DNA of 64,000 bases, from contig NZ_JADHZD010000002.1 of the NCBI RefSeq assembly GCF_020102855.1, positions 338,969 through 402,968 of the forward strand. The letters run 5' to 3'. The notes beneath the pieces are model-generated. The model saw only the letters and a list, made by a program, of their open reading frames with translations, was not told the origin of the DNA and ran no database searches. Below are positions 33,997 to 42,391 of this stretch, in pieces. This DNA comes from Nocardioides lacusdianchii. Its GTDB lineage: Bacteria > Actinomycetota > Actinomycetes > Propionibacteriales > Nocardioidaceae. Every line of letters begins with the position of its first letter. Positions within the stretch are counted from its first letter, which is position 1. The translations under genes and the position numbers were made by a program.

Positions 33997-34887
33997 TCAC
34001 AGGAGGCCGGCGGCGGCGAGCCCCGCGCGGAGCGCGGTGACCTCGTCGTCGTCCAGGGCGACCAGTGGGCCGCGGACGCGGCGGTTGTCGAGCACGCCGA
34101 GCAGCTCGAGGGCTGCCTTGGCGGTGGTGGCTCCGTAGTTGGGCACGCCCATCACGGCGTCGAAGGCCGGGACGAGCGAGGTGTGGATGCGCAGGGCCTC
34201 GGCGTGGTCGCCGTCGACCCAGGCGCTGATCATCGACGCCAGCTGGTCGCTGGCGGCGTGGGCGACGACGGAGACCAGGCCGACCCCGCCGTAGGCGAGG
34301 TAGCCGAGGGTGTTGGCGTCGTCGCCGGAGTAGACCGCGTAGCCCATGTCGACCAGCTGGGCCGTGCGGGCCAACAGGCCGGAGGCCTCCTTGACCGAGG
34401 TGATGTGGTCGTAGCGCCGCATCGCCTCGTAGGTCTCGAGCTCGATCGTCGTCGCAGTGCGCCCCGGCACGTCGTAGAGCATCACGGGCAGGTCGGTGGC
34501 CTCGGCCACGGCGCTGAAGTGGTGGCGCAGGCCGACCTGGCCGGGCTTGTTGTAGTAGGGGCTGACGAGCAGCACGCCGTCGACGCCGACCTTGGCCGCT
34601 TGCTCGGCGAGCTCCACGGAGTGGGCGGTGGAGTTGGTGCCGACGCCCGCGATCACCACGGCGCGGTCACCGACGGCGTCGTGCACCGCGCGCAGGATCT
34701 CGCCGTCCTCGGCGACCGAGGTGGTGGGGCTCTCCCCCGTCGTGCCGCTCACGACGAGGCCGTCGTTGCCGTGGTCGACGAGATGGGCGGCGATGCGGGC
34801 CGTGGCGTCGAGGTCGACGGTGCCGTCCTCGTGGAAGGCCGTGGCCATCGCGGTCAGCAGCCGGCCGAACGGGACGTGGGTACTCAC
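33997..34887 (-). CDS. dapA: 4-hydroxy-tetrahydrodipicolinate synthase
   Basis: The 296-residue TIM-barrel protein has SGTTGES, the tyrosine motif LYDVPGRT and the Schiff-base lysine in SVKEASG. It condenses pyruvate with aspartate semialdehyde in the lysine and diaminopimelate pathway, needed for peptidoglycan. The start is GTG at 34885-34887 with a weak ribosome site. It is the first gene of a dapA-rnj unit. The nucleotidyltransferase gene runs in the other direction from 143 bp away. Confidence 0.93.
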   Translation of the reverse strand: MSTHVPFGRLLTAMATAFHEDGTVDLDATARIAAHLVDHGNDGLVVSGTTGESPTTSVAEDGEILRAVHDAVGDRAVVIAGVGTNSTAHSVELAEQAAKVGVDGVLLVSPYYNKPGQVGLRHHFSAVAEATDLPVMLYDVPGRTATTIELETYEAMRRYDHITSVKEASGLLARTAQLVDMGYAVYSGDDANTLGYLAYGGVGLVSVVAHAASDQLASMISAWVDGDHAEALRIHTSLVPAFDAVMGVPNYGATTAKAALELLGVLDNRRVRGPLVALDDDEVTALRAGLAAAGLL

Positions 34888-35030
34888 GAGCGAAGGTTAT
34901 CGCTCTCCCGGGCCCGAGTCGTCGGCGGCGACACGCACGGCGACGAATCCGGTGGAGATGCGCGGTCGTGCCGTGCCAGGGTTGCCGCTGCTCGGGCGTC
35001 CGGGCGACCTCACCCTGACCGAGGAGCTCC

Positions 35031-35828
35031 GTGCCCGACCTTCACCTTCCCGCCTGGCTCACCCCTGCGCAGCAGGACACGATCACGGCCCTGGCCGAGC
35101 GCAACGACGCCGCCCACGGTGACGACCTGCTCGGCCTCGTGCTCAGCGGCTCGGCCGCCCGCGGCCTCGCCACCGAGCGCTCCGACCTCGACGTGGTGGT
35201 CGTGCTCACCGACGAGGCTGCCGCCGGGCGCTCGACCGACAAGTCCCCCGAGGTCGACGAGATCGTCGACTCCTGGTCCGAGGTCACGACCGTGCCGCCC
35301 TTCGGCACCGAGCACTGGTGGTCCCGCTGGTCCTACGCGTGGGCTCCGGTGCTGCTCGACCGCACGGACGGCGAGCTCGCGGCAGCCGTACGCCGCCTGG
35401 CGACGGTGACGCCCGAGGAGGCCGACGCCGTGCTGATCGAGCACGACCGGCTCGACGGCTGGGTGAACTTCGCCTACCGCGCACTCAAGAGCGACCGCGA
35501 CGGACGCTCCTTCGAGGCGCGGCTCGACGCCGCCGAGTCGGTGCCGTGGCTGCTCGACGTGGTCTTCACGATGGCCGGGCGGGTGCGCCCCTACAACAAG
35601 TACCTCGCGTGGGAGCTGCGCACGCACCCGCTCGAGGGCTGGCCCGCCGACGAGCTGCTCGGGCTGGTGGAGCGCTCCCTCGACGGCGACGCGGACGCGG
35701 TGCGCGCGACCTTCGCTCGGGTGCGCGCTGCGTGTGCGGCGTACGACGAGCGGCGCGGGCACACCCTCACCGTCGACATGGTCGACGGGTGGCGCGACCA
35801 GCTGGCCGTCCTCGAGGGCCGCGACTAG
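35031..35828 (+). CDS. Nucleotidyltransferase-domain protein
   Basis: The 265-residue protein has the nucleotidyltransferase motif LSGSAARG followed by SDLDVVVV, with the metal-binding Asp-x-Asp pair. The rest is mostly helical. This fold includes aminoglycoside adenylyltransferases, toxin-antitoxin MNT proteins and others; the sequence does not identify a substrate. The GTG start at 35031 follows GAGGAG with a short 4-nt spacer. Its TAG stop overlaps the stop of the convergent protease gene in the four bases CTAG. No HEPN partner is adjacent, so a toxin-antitoxin role is not supported. Confidence 0.75.
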   Translation: MPDLHLPAWLTPAQQDTITALAERNDAAHGDDLLGLVLSGSAARGLATERSDLDVVVVLTDEAAAGRSTDKSPEVDEIVDSWSEVTTVPPFGTEHWWSRWSYAWAPVLLDRTDGELAAAVRRLATVTPEEADAVLIEHDRLDGWVNFAYRALKSDRDGRSFEARLDAAESVPWLLDVVFTMAGRVRPYNKYLAWELRTHPLEGWPADELLGLVERSLDGDADAVRATFARVRAACAAYDERRGHTLTVDMVDGWRDQLAVLEGRD

Positions 35829-37591
35829 CGCACGACCACCCGCAGCTGGCGACGGACGGACCCGTCGCGGCTGGTCAGGATGGTCGCGAAGCGGCTCGTC
35901 CCCGTGCGGCGCACGGTGCCGCGGATGACGATGCGCGTGCCGACGACCCGCCACCGCAGGCCGAGCGGGAGCCGCCGGTCGACACGCGCCTCGGTGACCG
36001 GTCCGGTGAAGCGGATCACCGCGCGGTAGGTCTTGCCGACGCGGGCCCGCGGCAGGCGGGTGGTGAGGAAGCGGGCGCCGGCGGGCGCGTCGACGGTCGA
36101 CGCCGGGCTTGCCGGCACCGCGGTAGCCGCGGACGTGGAGGGCATCGTGGACTGCGTGGGCGTCGGCTGCGTGACGGGGGTCGGCGGATCGGCCGCCGGG
36201 GGGCCCGCGGCGAGCGAGACGGCGTACGCCCCGACGGAGCCGTAGTCGCTGTAGCGCCCGGCCTGGCGCGGGTCGCCGCTGCCGGTGCCGTCGACGACGA
36301 CGGTCCAGGTGCTCGTCGAGGTGGCGGTCGAGACCCAGGTGGCGGATAGCGACTCGTCCGACGCGGTGTCGGCGACCGGGTCCACGACGGCGACCGTGGA
36401 ACCGAGCGCGTCGAGCACGGTGAGCCGCACGTCGAGGTCGGAGTGGGTCGCGGGGCCGGCGACCCGGGCCGTCACCGGACCGTCCGAGGTGAAGGTGAAG
36501 GCGTCGGTGTCGGTGCGCGTGGTGATCACTCCGTCGGTCGTGCTGCCGACGGCGATCCGGGTGGCGCCGAGTGGCCCGCCCGCGTGGTCGTCGGTGAGCA
36601 ACGGCGCCGTCGCGGCGATGATCGCCAGGTCGTCCTCGGTGTTGCTGGCGTCGGCGTACTCCCCGCGCGACCACTGGGAGGCACGCCGGTCGTAGGACGA
36701 CCCCATGATCGGGGCCCAGCCGCGGTCGCCGGAGTAGTAGGAGGAGGTGCTGGTGCCGTCGTGGGCGAGGCCGAAGGTGTGGCCGATCTCGTGGCTGATG
36801 ACCTCCCCGAGGTCGTGGCCGCTCGTGCCTGCGCCGCGGGTGAAGACCCACGCGGGCTGGGCGTCGGTGGCGCCCAGCGCGCCGAACACGCCGACGTACG
36901 CCGACCCGCCGCAGCCGCAGCCGTCGCCCACCGTGTTGGTGGGCGTGACCACGACCGGCATGCCGTAGGTCCGGGCGCCGGCGCTGGAGCGCGTGAGAGC
37001 CGACGCCGGCGGCGTGCGGGTGGTGACGTTGACGTCGAAGGCCGCGAAGTCCTCGGCGACCACCTGCCAGGCCAGGAAGACCTGCGCGCGCTCGGTCTCG
37101 CTGAACGACGCCGGATCGGCGTCGATCGAGTACGCCGGGGACACGATCTCCGCGCCGTTCGCCCAGTGGGTGCCGGAGTGGGTCGCTCCGTCGAAGTCGA
37201 GGTAGATCGTGCGGTCCGAGCCCGGTCGCGACGACAGGTCGAAGACGTCGTCGGGCAGGGTTGCGGACGGTGCGTCCGCGACCACCTGCTGCGGGCCGGG
37301 GGTGGCCTCGTCGACGACGTAGACCTGACCGCACCGGTCCACCCACGACGTCTCGTCCTCGGCGAGGTGGAGCAGCGTGTCGGCGTCGAGCGAGCTGCGC
37401 GCGGCCAGGGCGCGCTTGCTCAGCCCGGAGTCGAGCGCGTCCGAGAGGCGTACGGGCTGCGTCAGCGAAGGCTCGCAGGTGCCGCTGATGCCCGTGCTGG
37501 CCTGGGCCTCGGTGCCCAGCGCGAGCCCGGCCGTCGACAGCACGACGGCGAGGAGGACGCGCGTGAGGGCGCGGAGGGGCGGGACGGGCAC
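35825..37591 (-). CDS. Secreted zinc metalloprotease, metzincin type
   Basis: The 588-residue protein has a signal peptide (cleavage near TEAQA). A peptidase domain carries the extended zinc motif HEIGHTFGLAHDG (HExxHxxGxxH), with a Met-turn-like IMGSSYD 27 residues on. A bacterial pre-peptidase-like beta domain, a threonine/proline linker and a final Ig-like domain with GKTYRAVIRF follow. It probably cleaves proteins outside the cell. A cysteine-rich GCGCGG lies before the active site. GTG at 37589-37591 is chosen because AAGGA is 8 nt upstream and the signal peptide then begins normally; a GTG nine codons earlier is the alternative. Confidence 0.82.
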   Translation of the reverse strand: MPVPPLRALTRVLLAVVLSTAGLALGTEAQASTGISGTCEPSLTQPVRLSDALDSGLSKRALAARSSLDADTLLHLAEDETSWVDRCGQVYVVDEATPGPQQVVADAPSATLPDDVFDLSSRPGSDRTIYLDFDGATHSGTHWANGAEIVSPAYSIDADPASFSETERAQVFLAWQVVAEDFAAFDVNVTTRTPPASALTRSSAGARTYGMPVVVTPTNTVGDGCGCGGSAYVGVFGALGATDAQPAWVFTRGAGTSGHDLGEVISHEIGHTFGLAHDGTSTSSYYSGDRGWAPIMGSSYDRRASQWSRGEYADASNTEDDLAIIAATAPLLTDDHAGGPLGATRIAVGSTTDGVITTRTDTDAFTFTSDGPVTARVAGPATHSDLDVRLTVLDALGSTVAVVDPVADTASDESLSATWVSTATSTSTWTVVVDGTGSGDPRQAGRYSDYGSVGAYAVSLAAGPPAADPPTPVTQPTPTQSTMPSTSAATAVPASPASTVDAPAGARFLTTRLPRARVGKTYRAVIRFTGPVTEARVDRRLPLGLRWRVVGTRIVIRGTVRRTGTSRFATILTSRDGSVRRQLRVVVR

Positions 37592-37616
37592 GGTGACGTT
37601 CCTTGCGGCAGGCAGC

Positions 37617-37645
37617 ACTGGGGACTCGTAGGGACGAGTTCCAGT
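37617..37645. terminator. Stem-loop, probable terminator of the NUDIX gene
   Basis: ACTGG-GGACTCG pairs with CGAGTTCCAGT, giving about 11 pairs with one bulge. It lies 49 bp past the NUDIX stop and 25 bp before the protease start, so it could also act in the protease leader. Confidence 0.45.
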
Positions 37646-37694
37646 GGTACGGAGCCGCGATGCACGTCAGGGTGACAGCGGAACCACCAGCGGG

Positions 37695-38099
37695 TCAGTG
37701 GTTGGTAAAAGATTCAATGATCACCGGGAGCACGTGGTGCTCGAGCATCGGAGCGAGGTCGTCGGGATGGTCGACCAACGGGGTCCACCGCACCTCCGCG
37801 ATCTCCGCCGCCGCCACCGGCTCGGCGTCGGACTCCACCCAGAAGACCGTCGAGTGCAGCGTGTGCCCCGGCTCGTTGGCCGCCTCGGACAGGAACTCGC
37901 CCAGCAGCGTCGCCGACCCCAGGACCAGGCCGACCTCCTCGCGGGCCTCGCGGAGGGCCGCGTCGTAGGCCGACTCCCCCGGCTCGAGCTTGCCGCCGAC
38001 GAGCATGAACCGCTCGGTCCCGCGCTTGCGGACCGTCAGCACGTGGCCGTCGCGCACCAGGGCGACGGCGGCGACCACGATGTCGGCGTCCGGTTCCAC
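37695..38099 (-). CDS. NUDIX hydrolase (MutT-like)
   Basis: The 134-residue protein has a complete Nudix box, GKLEPGE followed by REAREEVGL, and the preceding strand RKRGTERFMLVGG. It is the size of a MutT-type pyrophosphohydrolase that removes damaged or surplus nucleotides; the substrate is unknown. GTG at 38097-38099 is chosen because it opens the conserved EPDADIVVAAVALV strand. A longer open frame upstream runs through an inverted repeat and is not conserved-looking. Confidence 0.8.
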   Translation of the reverse strand: MEPDADIVVAAVALVRDGHVLTVRKRGTERFMLVGGKLEPGESAYDAALREAREEVGLVLGSATLLGEFLSEAANEPGHTLHSTVFWVESDAEPVAAAEIAEVRWTPLVDHPDDLAPMLEHHVLPVIIESFTNH

Positions 38100-38131
38100 G
38101 CCCGCGAGCCTGCCACGGACGACCCGGACAG

Positions 38132-38175
38132 CACGCAGCCACCCTGGCCGGGGCTTACCCGCGGGTGGCTGCGTG
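38132..38175. repeat. Perfect 13-bp inverted repeat upstream of the NUDIX gene
   Basis: CACGCAGCCACCC (38132-38144) and its complement (38163-38175) flank 18 bases. It lies in a 213-bp gap between two minus-strand NUDIX genes, 32 bp upstream of the downstream gene. It may be an operator or a leader or terminator hairpin. I see no gene in the rest of the gap. Confidence 0.6.
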
Positions 38176-38312
38176 GTGCTGCTCGCTGGTCCGTCAGCCG
38201 CCTCTCGGCGTAAGGCCGCTCGCAGCGGCAGGGGGTGAGGCCCGGGGGCATGATGCGGAGCCAGCTGTCGGGTCCAACGAGCTGGGCGGCGCCGGCATTC
38301 CGGCACTCCGGA

Positions 38313-38768
38313 TCAGGTGGATGTGAGGTCGCGCACGAACGGGACGACCGCCGCCGGGAAGAGGGGGAGCGCCTCCTGCTCGTCGTCGACGGGACGCCAC
38401 ACCACGGCCACCACGCTGCCGTCGCTCTCGGTGAGGGTCGCCCCCTCGGCCGGAGGCGTCGGGTCGAGGCGCCCCGTGTACAGGAAGACGACCTCGTGGC
38501 CCAGCACGCCGTCGATCCGGAAGATGTTCTCCACCACGCCGAGCGGGGTGAGGTCCTCGACGCGGGCACCCAGCTCCTCGTCGACCTCCCGCAGCATCGC
38601 GTCCCGGTGGGTCTCCCCCAGCTCCACGCCGCCACCGATCAGGCGGTGGTAGCCGTCCGGGTGCTCGAGGGTCGGCGAATTGAGGGTCACCGCGTGCGAC
38701 GTACCGGTTCGGTCGAGTGCCACGAGCATGGCCTTCACCCGGATGCGGGAGCGGTCGACGGGGCTCAT
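38313..38768 (-). CDS. NUDIX hydrolase
   Basis: The 151-residue protein carries a complete Nudix box, GGVELGE followed by REVDEELGA, after LIGGG. It is distinct from the NUDIX protein downstream. Its ATG overlaps the GntR stop by 4 bp (ATGA), so it is translated with the thyA-dfrA-gntR run. A role in cleaning up a nucleotide or folate-pathway intermediate is possible from context (dihydroneopterin triphosphate hydrolases are NUDIX proteins), but this is inference. Confidence 0.82.
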   Translation of the reverse strand: MSPVDRSRIRVKAMLVALDRTGTSHAVTLNSPTLEHPDGYHRLIGGGVELGETHRDAMLREVDEELGARVEDLTPLGVVENIFRIDGVLGHEVVFLYTGRLDPTPPAEGATLTESDGSVVAVVWRPVDDEQEALPLFPAAVVPFVRDLTST

Positions 38769-39130
38769 GCCGGCGGCTGCGTGACGGCGAGCGCGCGGCG
38801 TACGGCCTCGATCGCGTCCACCTCGGACACACCCAGCGTGCGCACCGTGGCGGCGTACGACGCTGCGGCCTCGCGCAGCGATCGCTCCACGCCCCGGCCG
38901 GCGACGAACGTGCCGGCGCGCCCGCGGGTCTCGACGACGCCGAGCGCCTCGAGCTCCTTGTAGGCGCGGGCGACCGTGTTGGCGGCGAGGTCGAGCTCGG
39001 CCGCGAGCGACCGGACGGGCGGCAGCCGGAAGCCCGGCTCCAGGACCCCGGAATCGACCTGGCCGCGGATCGCCTCCCGGACCTGCTCGAAGGGCGGCAC
39101 GCCCGAGGTCGGGTCGACGGCGAGCTTCAT
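38765..39130 (-). CDS. GntR-family transcriptional regulator (short, YtrA-like)
   Basis: The 121-residue protein has an N-terminal winged helix with the GntR pattern PPFEQVREAIRGQVDSG and LAANTVARAYKELEALGVVE. Only a short helical tail of about 50 residues follows, as in the YtrA subfamily. YtrA proteins often control ABC transporters, but none is adjacent here. Both ends overlap the neighbouring genes by 4 bp (ATGA), placing it within a coupled run from thyA through dfrA to the NUDIX gene. It may control this run. Confidence 0.85.
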   Translation of the reverse strand: MKLAVDPTSGVPPFEQVREAIRGQVDSGVLEPGFRLPPVRSLAAELDLAANTVARAYKELEALGVVETRGRAGTFVAGRGVERSLREAAASYAATVRTLGVSEVDAIEAVRRALAVTQPPA

Positions 39131-39612
39131 GCCGCGGGGTCCATCCGCTCGAGCCAGACGCGCTCGTAGCCGTCGAACTGCTCCCGGGCGGTCTCCACCC
39201 AGTCGCCGGCGGCGTACTGCGGGTAGTGGACGTCGCCCGCGGGCTCGAGGTCGACCTCGGTCAGCACCTGGTGGGTGGCGTAGGGCAGGAGCGCGGCGTA
39301 GACCTCTCCCCCGCCGGCGACCATCAGGTCACCGGCCTGCTGCGCCGCGAGGTCGAGCGCCTCGTCGACCGTGTGCGCGACCAGCACGCCCTCGTGGGAC
39401 CAGTCGGCATGGCGGGTCAGCACGATCGTCGTACGCCCCGGGAGCGGTCGGCCGATCGACTCGAAGGTCGTGCGTCCCATCAGCAGCGTGTGGCCCCAGG
39501 TCAGCTCCTTGAACTGCGCCTGCTCGCCGGGGAGACGCCACGGGATGTCGGGCCCGTTGCCGATGACGCGGTTGCGGGCGTGCGCGGCGACGAGAACGAT
39601 GCGACCGCTCAT
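39127..39612 (-). CDS. dfrA: Dihydrofolate reductase
   Basis: The 161-residue protein has [17 protein letters not shown], with Glu30 near the usual acidic active-site position, and [17 protein letters not shown] for NADPH binding. It reduces dihydrofolate made by thymidylate synthase. The ATG at 39610-39612 overlaps the stop of thyA (ATGA), so the two enzymes of the cycle are co-translated. The same thyA-dfrA order is found in mycobacteria. Confidence 0.93.
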   Translation of the reverse strand: MSGRIVLVAAHARNRVIGNGPDIPWRLPGEQAQFKELTWGHTLLMGRTTFESIGRPLPGRTTIVLTRHADWSHEGVLVAHTVDEALDLAAQQAGDLMVAGGGEVYAALLPYATHQVLTEVDLEPAGDVHYPQYAAGDWVETAREQFDGYERVWLERMDPAA

Positions 39613-40403
39613 ACGGCGATGGGCGCCTTGATGCCCGGGTGGGGGTCGTAGCCCTCGACGGCGATGTGCTCGAGGTCGAAGCCGTCGATCTCGGTGACGG
39701 TGGGGTCGAGCACCAGCCGGGGCAGCGGCCGCGGGTCGCGGGAGAGCTGGAGCCGGGCCTGCTCGACGTGGTTGAGGTAGAGGTGGGCGTCGCCCATCGT
39801 GTGCACGAACTCCCCCACCTCCAGACCGGTCACCTGCGCCACCATGTGCGTGAGCAGGGCGTAGGACGCGATGTTGAACGGCACGCCGAGGAAGGTGTCG
39901 GCCGAGCGCTGGTAGAGCTGGCAGGAGAGCCTGCCCTCCGCGACGTAGAACTGGAAGAGCGTGTGGCACGGCGGCAGCGCCATGTCGTCGACGTCGGCGA
40001 CGTTCCACGCCGAGACGATGTGGCGGCGCGAGTCGGGGTTGGTGCGGATGCCCTCGACCAGGCGTGCGACCTGGTCGACGTGGCGGCCGTCGGGGGTGGG
40101 CCACGAGCGCCACTGGTGGCCGTAGACCGGGCCGAGGTCGCCGTCGTCGTCGGCCCACTCGTCCCAGATGGTGATGCCGCGGTCCTGGAGCCACTTCACG
40201 TTGGTGTCGCCGCGCAGGAACCACAGCAGCTCCCCGAAGACCGAGCGGGTGTGCACCTTCTTGGTCGTCACGAGGGGGAAGCCCTCGGCGAGGTCGAAGC
40301 GCATCTGGTGGCCGAAGACGCTCAGGGTCCCGGTGCCGGTGCGGTCGCTCTTCTCCACTCCCTCGTCGAGGATCCGCTGGAGCAGGTCGAGGTAGGCGCG
40401 CAC
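39609..40403 (-). CDS. thyA: Thymidylate synthase ThyA
   Basis: The 264-residue protein is colinear with the Escherichia coli enzyme, including the catalytic cysteine Cys146 in [10 protein letters not shown] and the C-terminal IKAPIAV. It methylates dUMP to dTMP with methylene-tetrahydrofolate, producing dihydrofolate for DfrA. The GTG start at 40401-40403 gives the standard length. It opens a run of four genes joined by ATGA overlaps. No flavin-dependent ThyX is present in the window. Confidence 0.95.
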   Translation of the reverse strand: MRAYLDLLQRILDEGVEKSDRTGTGTLSVFGHQMRFDLAEGFPLVTTKKVHTRSVFGELLWFLRGDTNVKWLQDRGITIWDEWADDDGDLGPVYGHQWRSWPTPDGRHVDQVARLVEGIRTNPDSRRHIVSAWNVADVDDMALPPCHTLFQFYVAEGRLSCQLYQRSADTFLGVPFNIASYALLTHMVAQVTGLEVGEFVHTMGDAHLYLNHVEQARLQLSRDPRPLPRLVLDPTVTEIDGFDLEHIAVEGYDPHPGIKAPIAV

Positions 40404-40433
40404 GGGACGACTGTACGACGTCCCGGGCCCCTC

Positions 40434-41216
40434 CTAGGACCGCGGCACGCGCGCCTCGACGTACGCCGCCGACGCGGGGAAGACCATCGCCCCGTCCTCC
40501 AGCAGCGGCCCGGCGAGCCGGTCGAGCTCCTCACGCATGCGCACCTGCACCTCGGGGGTCTGTGCCGCCCACACCACGCCGGAGTTGCCGACCCCACCGG
40601 TGACACCGGCCCACCAGTCGTCGGGGCTGACGCGCCAGGTCCAGTCGACCATCCGGGCCTCGACCACCGGGGCACCGGCCGCGACGAACAGCTGGCCCAG
40701 CCCGTCGAGGCTGCGCTCGAAGTCGAGGTGCTCGGGCAGGCGGGGGAAGACCGGCTCGACGGCACGGCTCGCCTCCATGACCTGCCGGAAGAGCGCACCG
40801 TGGGCGGTGGGTGCCGACGTCCAGATCGTCGCCCGGACAGACCCGCCCGGTGCGGCCACGCGGACGAGCTCCCTCGCCCCGGCCCGGGGATCCTCGACGT
40901 GGTTGAGCACGAAGCTGGCGACCACCGTGTCGAAGCCGTCGTCGGCGAACGGCAGGTCGGGCAGGCCGGCCACCGTGACGTCGGTGCCCAGGCTCGACGC
41001 CGCCAGCGCCGCCATGTCCGGGTCCATCTCGACCGCGATCGCGTCGGCGCCGCCGTCGCGGGCGGCCTGCACGAGCGCACCGGTGCCGCAGCCGACGTCG
41101 AGCAGCCGCCCGCCCGGCGGCAGTCCTGCGACCATCGTCGGGATCCCTCCGGCGGTCAGCCCCGCGAAGCTCCGCGCGTACGCCCGAGCCACACCCGTCC
41201 ACAACGCCTCAGCCAC
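40434..41216 (-). CDS. Class I SAM-dependent methyltransferase
   Basis: The 260-residue protein has motif I LLDVGCGTGALV, an acidic residue in AVEMDP, and the post-II segment LPFADDGFDTVVASFVLNHV. This matches Methyltransf_11 proteins acting on small molecules or lipids; the substrate cannot be named. The start is GTG at 41214-41216. It lies 30 bp before thyA on the same strand and could be transcribed with it. Confidence 0.82.
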   Translation of the reverse strand: MAEALWTGVARAYARSFAGLTAGGIPTMVAGLPPGGRLLDVGCGTGALVQAARDGGADAIAVEMDPDMAALAASSLGTDVTVAGLPDLPFADDGFDTVVASFVLNHVEDPRAGARELVRVAAPGGSVRATIWTSAPTAHGALFRQVMEASRAVEPVFPRLPEHLDFERSLDGLGQLFVAAGAPVVEARMVDWTWRVSPDDWWAGVTGGVGNSGVVWAAQTPEVQVRMREELDRLAGPLLEDGAMVFPASAAYVEARVPRS

Positions 41217-41240
41217 GGCGGGGAGGCTACCTGCGTCCGG

Positions 41241-42101
41241 TCACCGCAGCCGGACCGAGCCGTCCGCGCTGGGGATGGTGAGCGGCGGCTCGCAGGTCGA
41301 CACCGTCGGGCAGACCACCAGGGCTCGCCGCCCCGACTCCGACTGGCGCAGGGTGTCGCGGTTGCCGTCCCGTCGCGAGGAGTCGATGAGGTGCGCCCAC
41401 CCGCCCTCGGCGTACGGGACGCTCTGGATGCGCACGTCGTAGCGGCCCGGCGGCAGGAACGCCGGCGCCGGGGTCGGCGCGTCGAGCTCGGCAGGCGCCT
41501 CGTCGAGCGGCTGCACCTCGCCGTCCGGCTCCACCCGGACGAGCTCCCCGCCGGAGAGCCGCACCGCGACGTCCGTGCCGTCCGCGACGAACGCCTCGAC
41601 GTCCGGCAGCTCGACGACGACGTCGGCGAGGTGCAGCTCGCCCTGGGCGTACCAGGTCACGGGCAGCGGGTTGGCCTCCTCGCGCACCGCGGGTGGTCGC
41701 GGCTGGTCCGCCCACCACGCCCAGCCGGCTGCGAGCACGGCGGCGACCACCAGCCCTGCGACGCCCCGCACCAGTCCGCGGCGGCGACGTGCGCCGCGCA
41801 CCACCTCGGCGCGCGCCAGCCACGGGTCGGCCGCGTCGCGCGGGTCGAGGGGGCGTACGCCGTGGGGCGCGGGCTCACCGGGACGCGCGGCCAGTCCGAC
41901 CCGCTCGCGGACCTCCGCCCACAGGCTGACGTCGACCTGCTCGTCGCGCACCCGCCGCGCCCAGCCCCGCCGGCTGGCCAGGAGCACCGCGGCGACGGCG
42001 AGCCGTGCCTCGTCGGGCGCCACGCCCTCGTCCTCGAGCCCGCCGACCAGGTCCGGCCAGCGGGCGGCGACGTAGTGGTCGAAGTCGGCGTCGGCGCTCA
42101 C
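41241..42101 (-). CDS. Single-pass membrane protein of unknown function
   Basis: I do not recognise this 286-residue protein. The first 55 residues (FDHYVAARWPDLVGGL...) vaguely resemble the start of SigE-type sigma factors. Residues about 110-130 form one transmembrane helix (GVAGLVVAAVLAAGWAWW), and the C-terminal 155 residues would be extracytoplasmic and beta-rich, with a cysteine pair CPTVSTC near the end. It could sit beside a sigma system, but no sigma gene is adjacent. The start is GTG at 42099-42101. The next gene upstream ends 37 bp away. Confidence 0.65.
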   Translation of the reverse strand: MSADADFDHYVAARWPDLVGGLEDEGVAPDEARLAVAAVLLASRRGWARRVRDEQVDVSLWAEVRERVGLAARPGEPAPHGVRPLDPRDAADPWLARAEVVRGARRRRGLVRGVAGLVVAAVLAAGWAWWADQPRPPAVREEANPLPVTWYAQGELHLADVVVELPDVEAFVADGTDVAVRLSGGELVRVEPDGEVQPLDEAPAELDAPTPAPAFLPPGRYDVRIQSVPYAEGGWAHLIDSSRRDGNRDTLRQSESGRRALVVCPTVSTCEPPLTIPSADGSVRLR

Positions 42102-42138
42102 GTCAGGTGCTTCGGCACGACGACGGTCCGTGGATGGC

Positions 42139-42390
42139 TCAGGCGCTCAGCGACATGGGGCCGTAGACCTGGCGGTCGTGCTCGAAGAGGGTCACCGCGG
42201 CCACGCCGTGCTCGGCGAGCTCGGCCCAGATCTCCCCGACCCACGACTCGGCGTCGCCCTGGGTGGAGAAGCGCTGGTCGGCGTGCTCGGCCACCTCGAC
42301 CGTCGCGCCGTCGGCGTCCTCGAGGCGCCACCACCACGGGCGCTCGGAGGCGGAGGGCTGACGGAAGGTCGGCGGCTGTCCGGGAAGCAC
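42139..42390 (-). CDS. Small conserved actinobacterial protein
   Basis: The 83-residue soluble protein has the core RFSTQGDAESWVGEIWAELA and ends YGPMSLSA, a pattern I associate with unnamed actinobacterial proteins. It starts with GTG one base after the gcvT stop region, so it is probably co-transcribed with gcvT. No function can be assigned. Confidence 0.65.
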   Translation of the reverse strand: MLPGQPPTFRQPSASERPWWWRLEDADGATVEVAEHADQRFSTQGDAESWVGEIWAELAEHGVAAVTLFEHDRQVYGPMSLSA

Positions 42391-42391
42391 G

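Noticed and set aside
35031..35828. Nucleotidyltransferase as the antitoxin of a HEPN/MNT toxin-antitoxin pair
   Set aside because: The protein is too long for MNT, and no small HEPN gene is adjacent.
38100..38306. Extended N-terminus for the MutT-like NUDIX protein
   Set aside because: The extension passes through a 13-bp inverted repeat and encodes Pro/Arg-rich sequence without homology.
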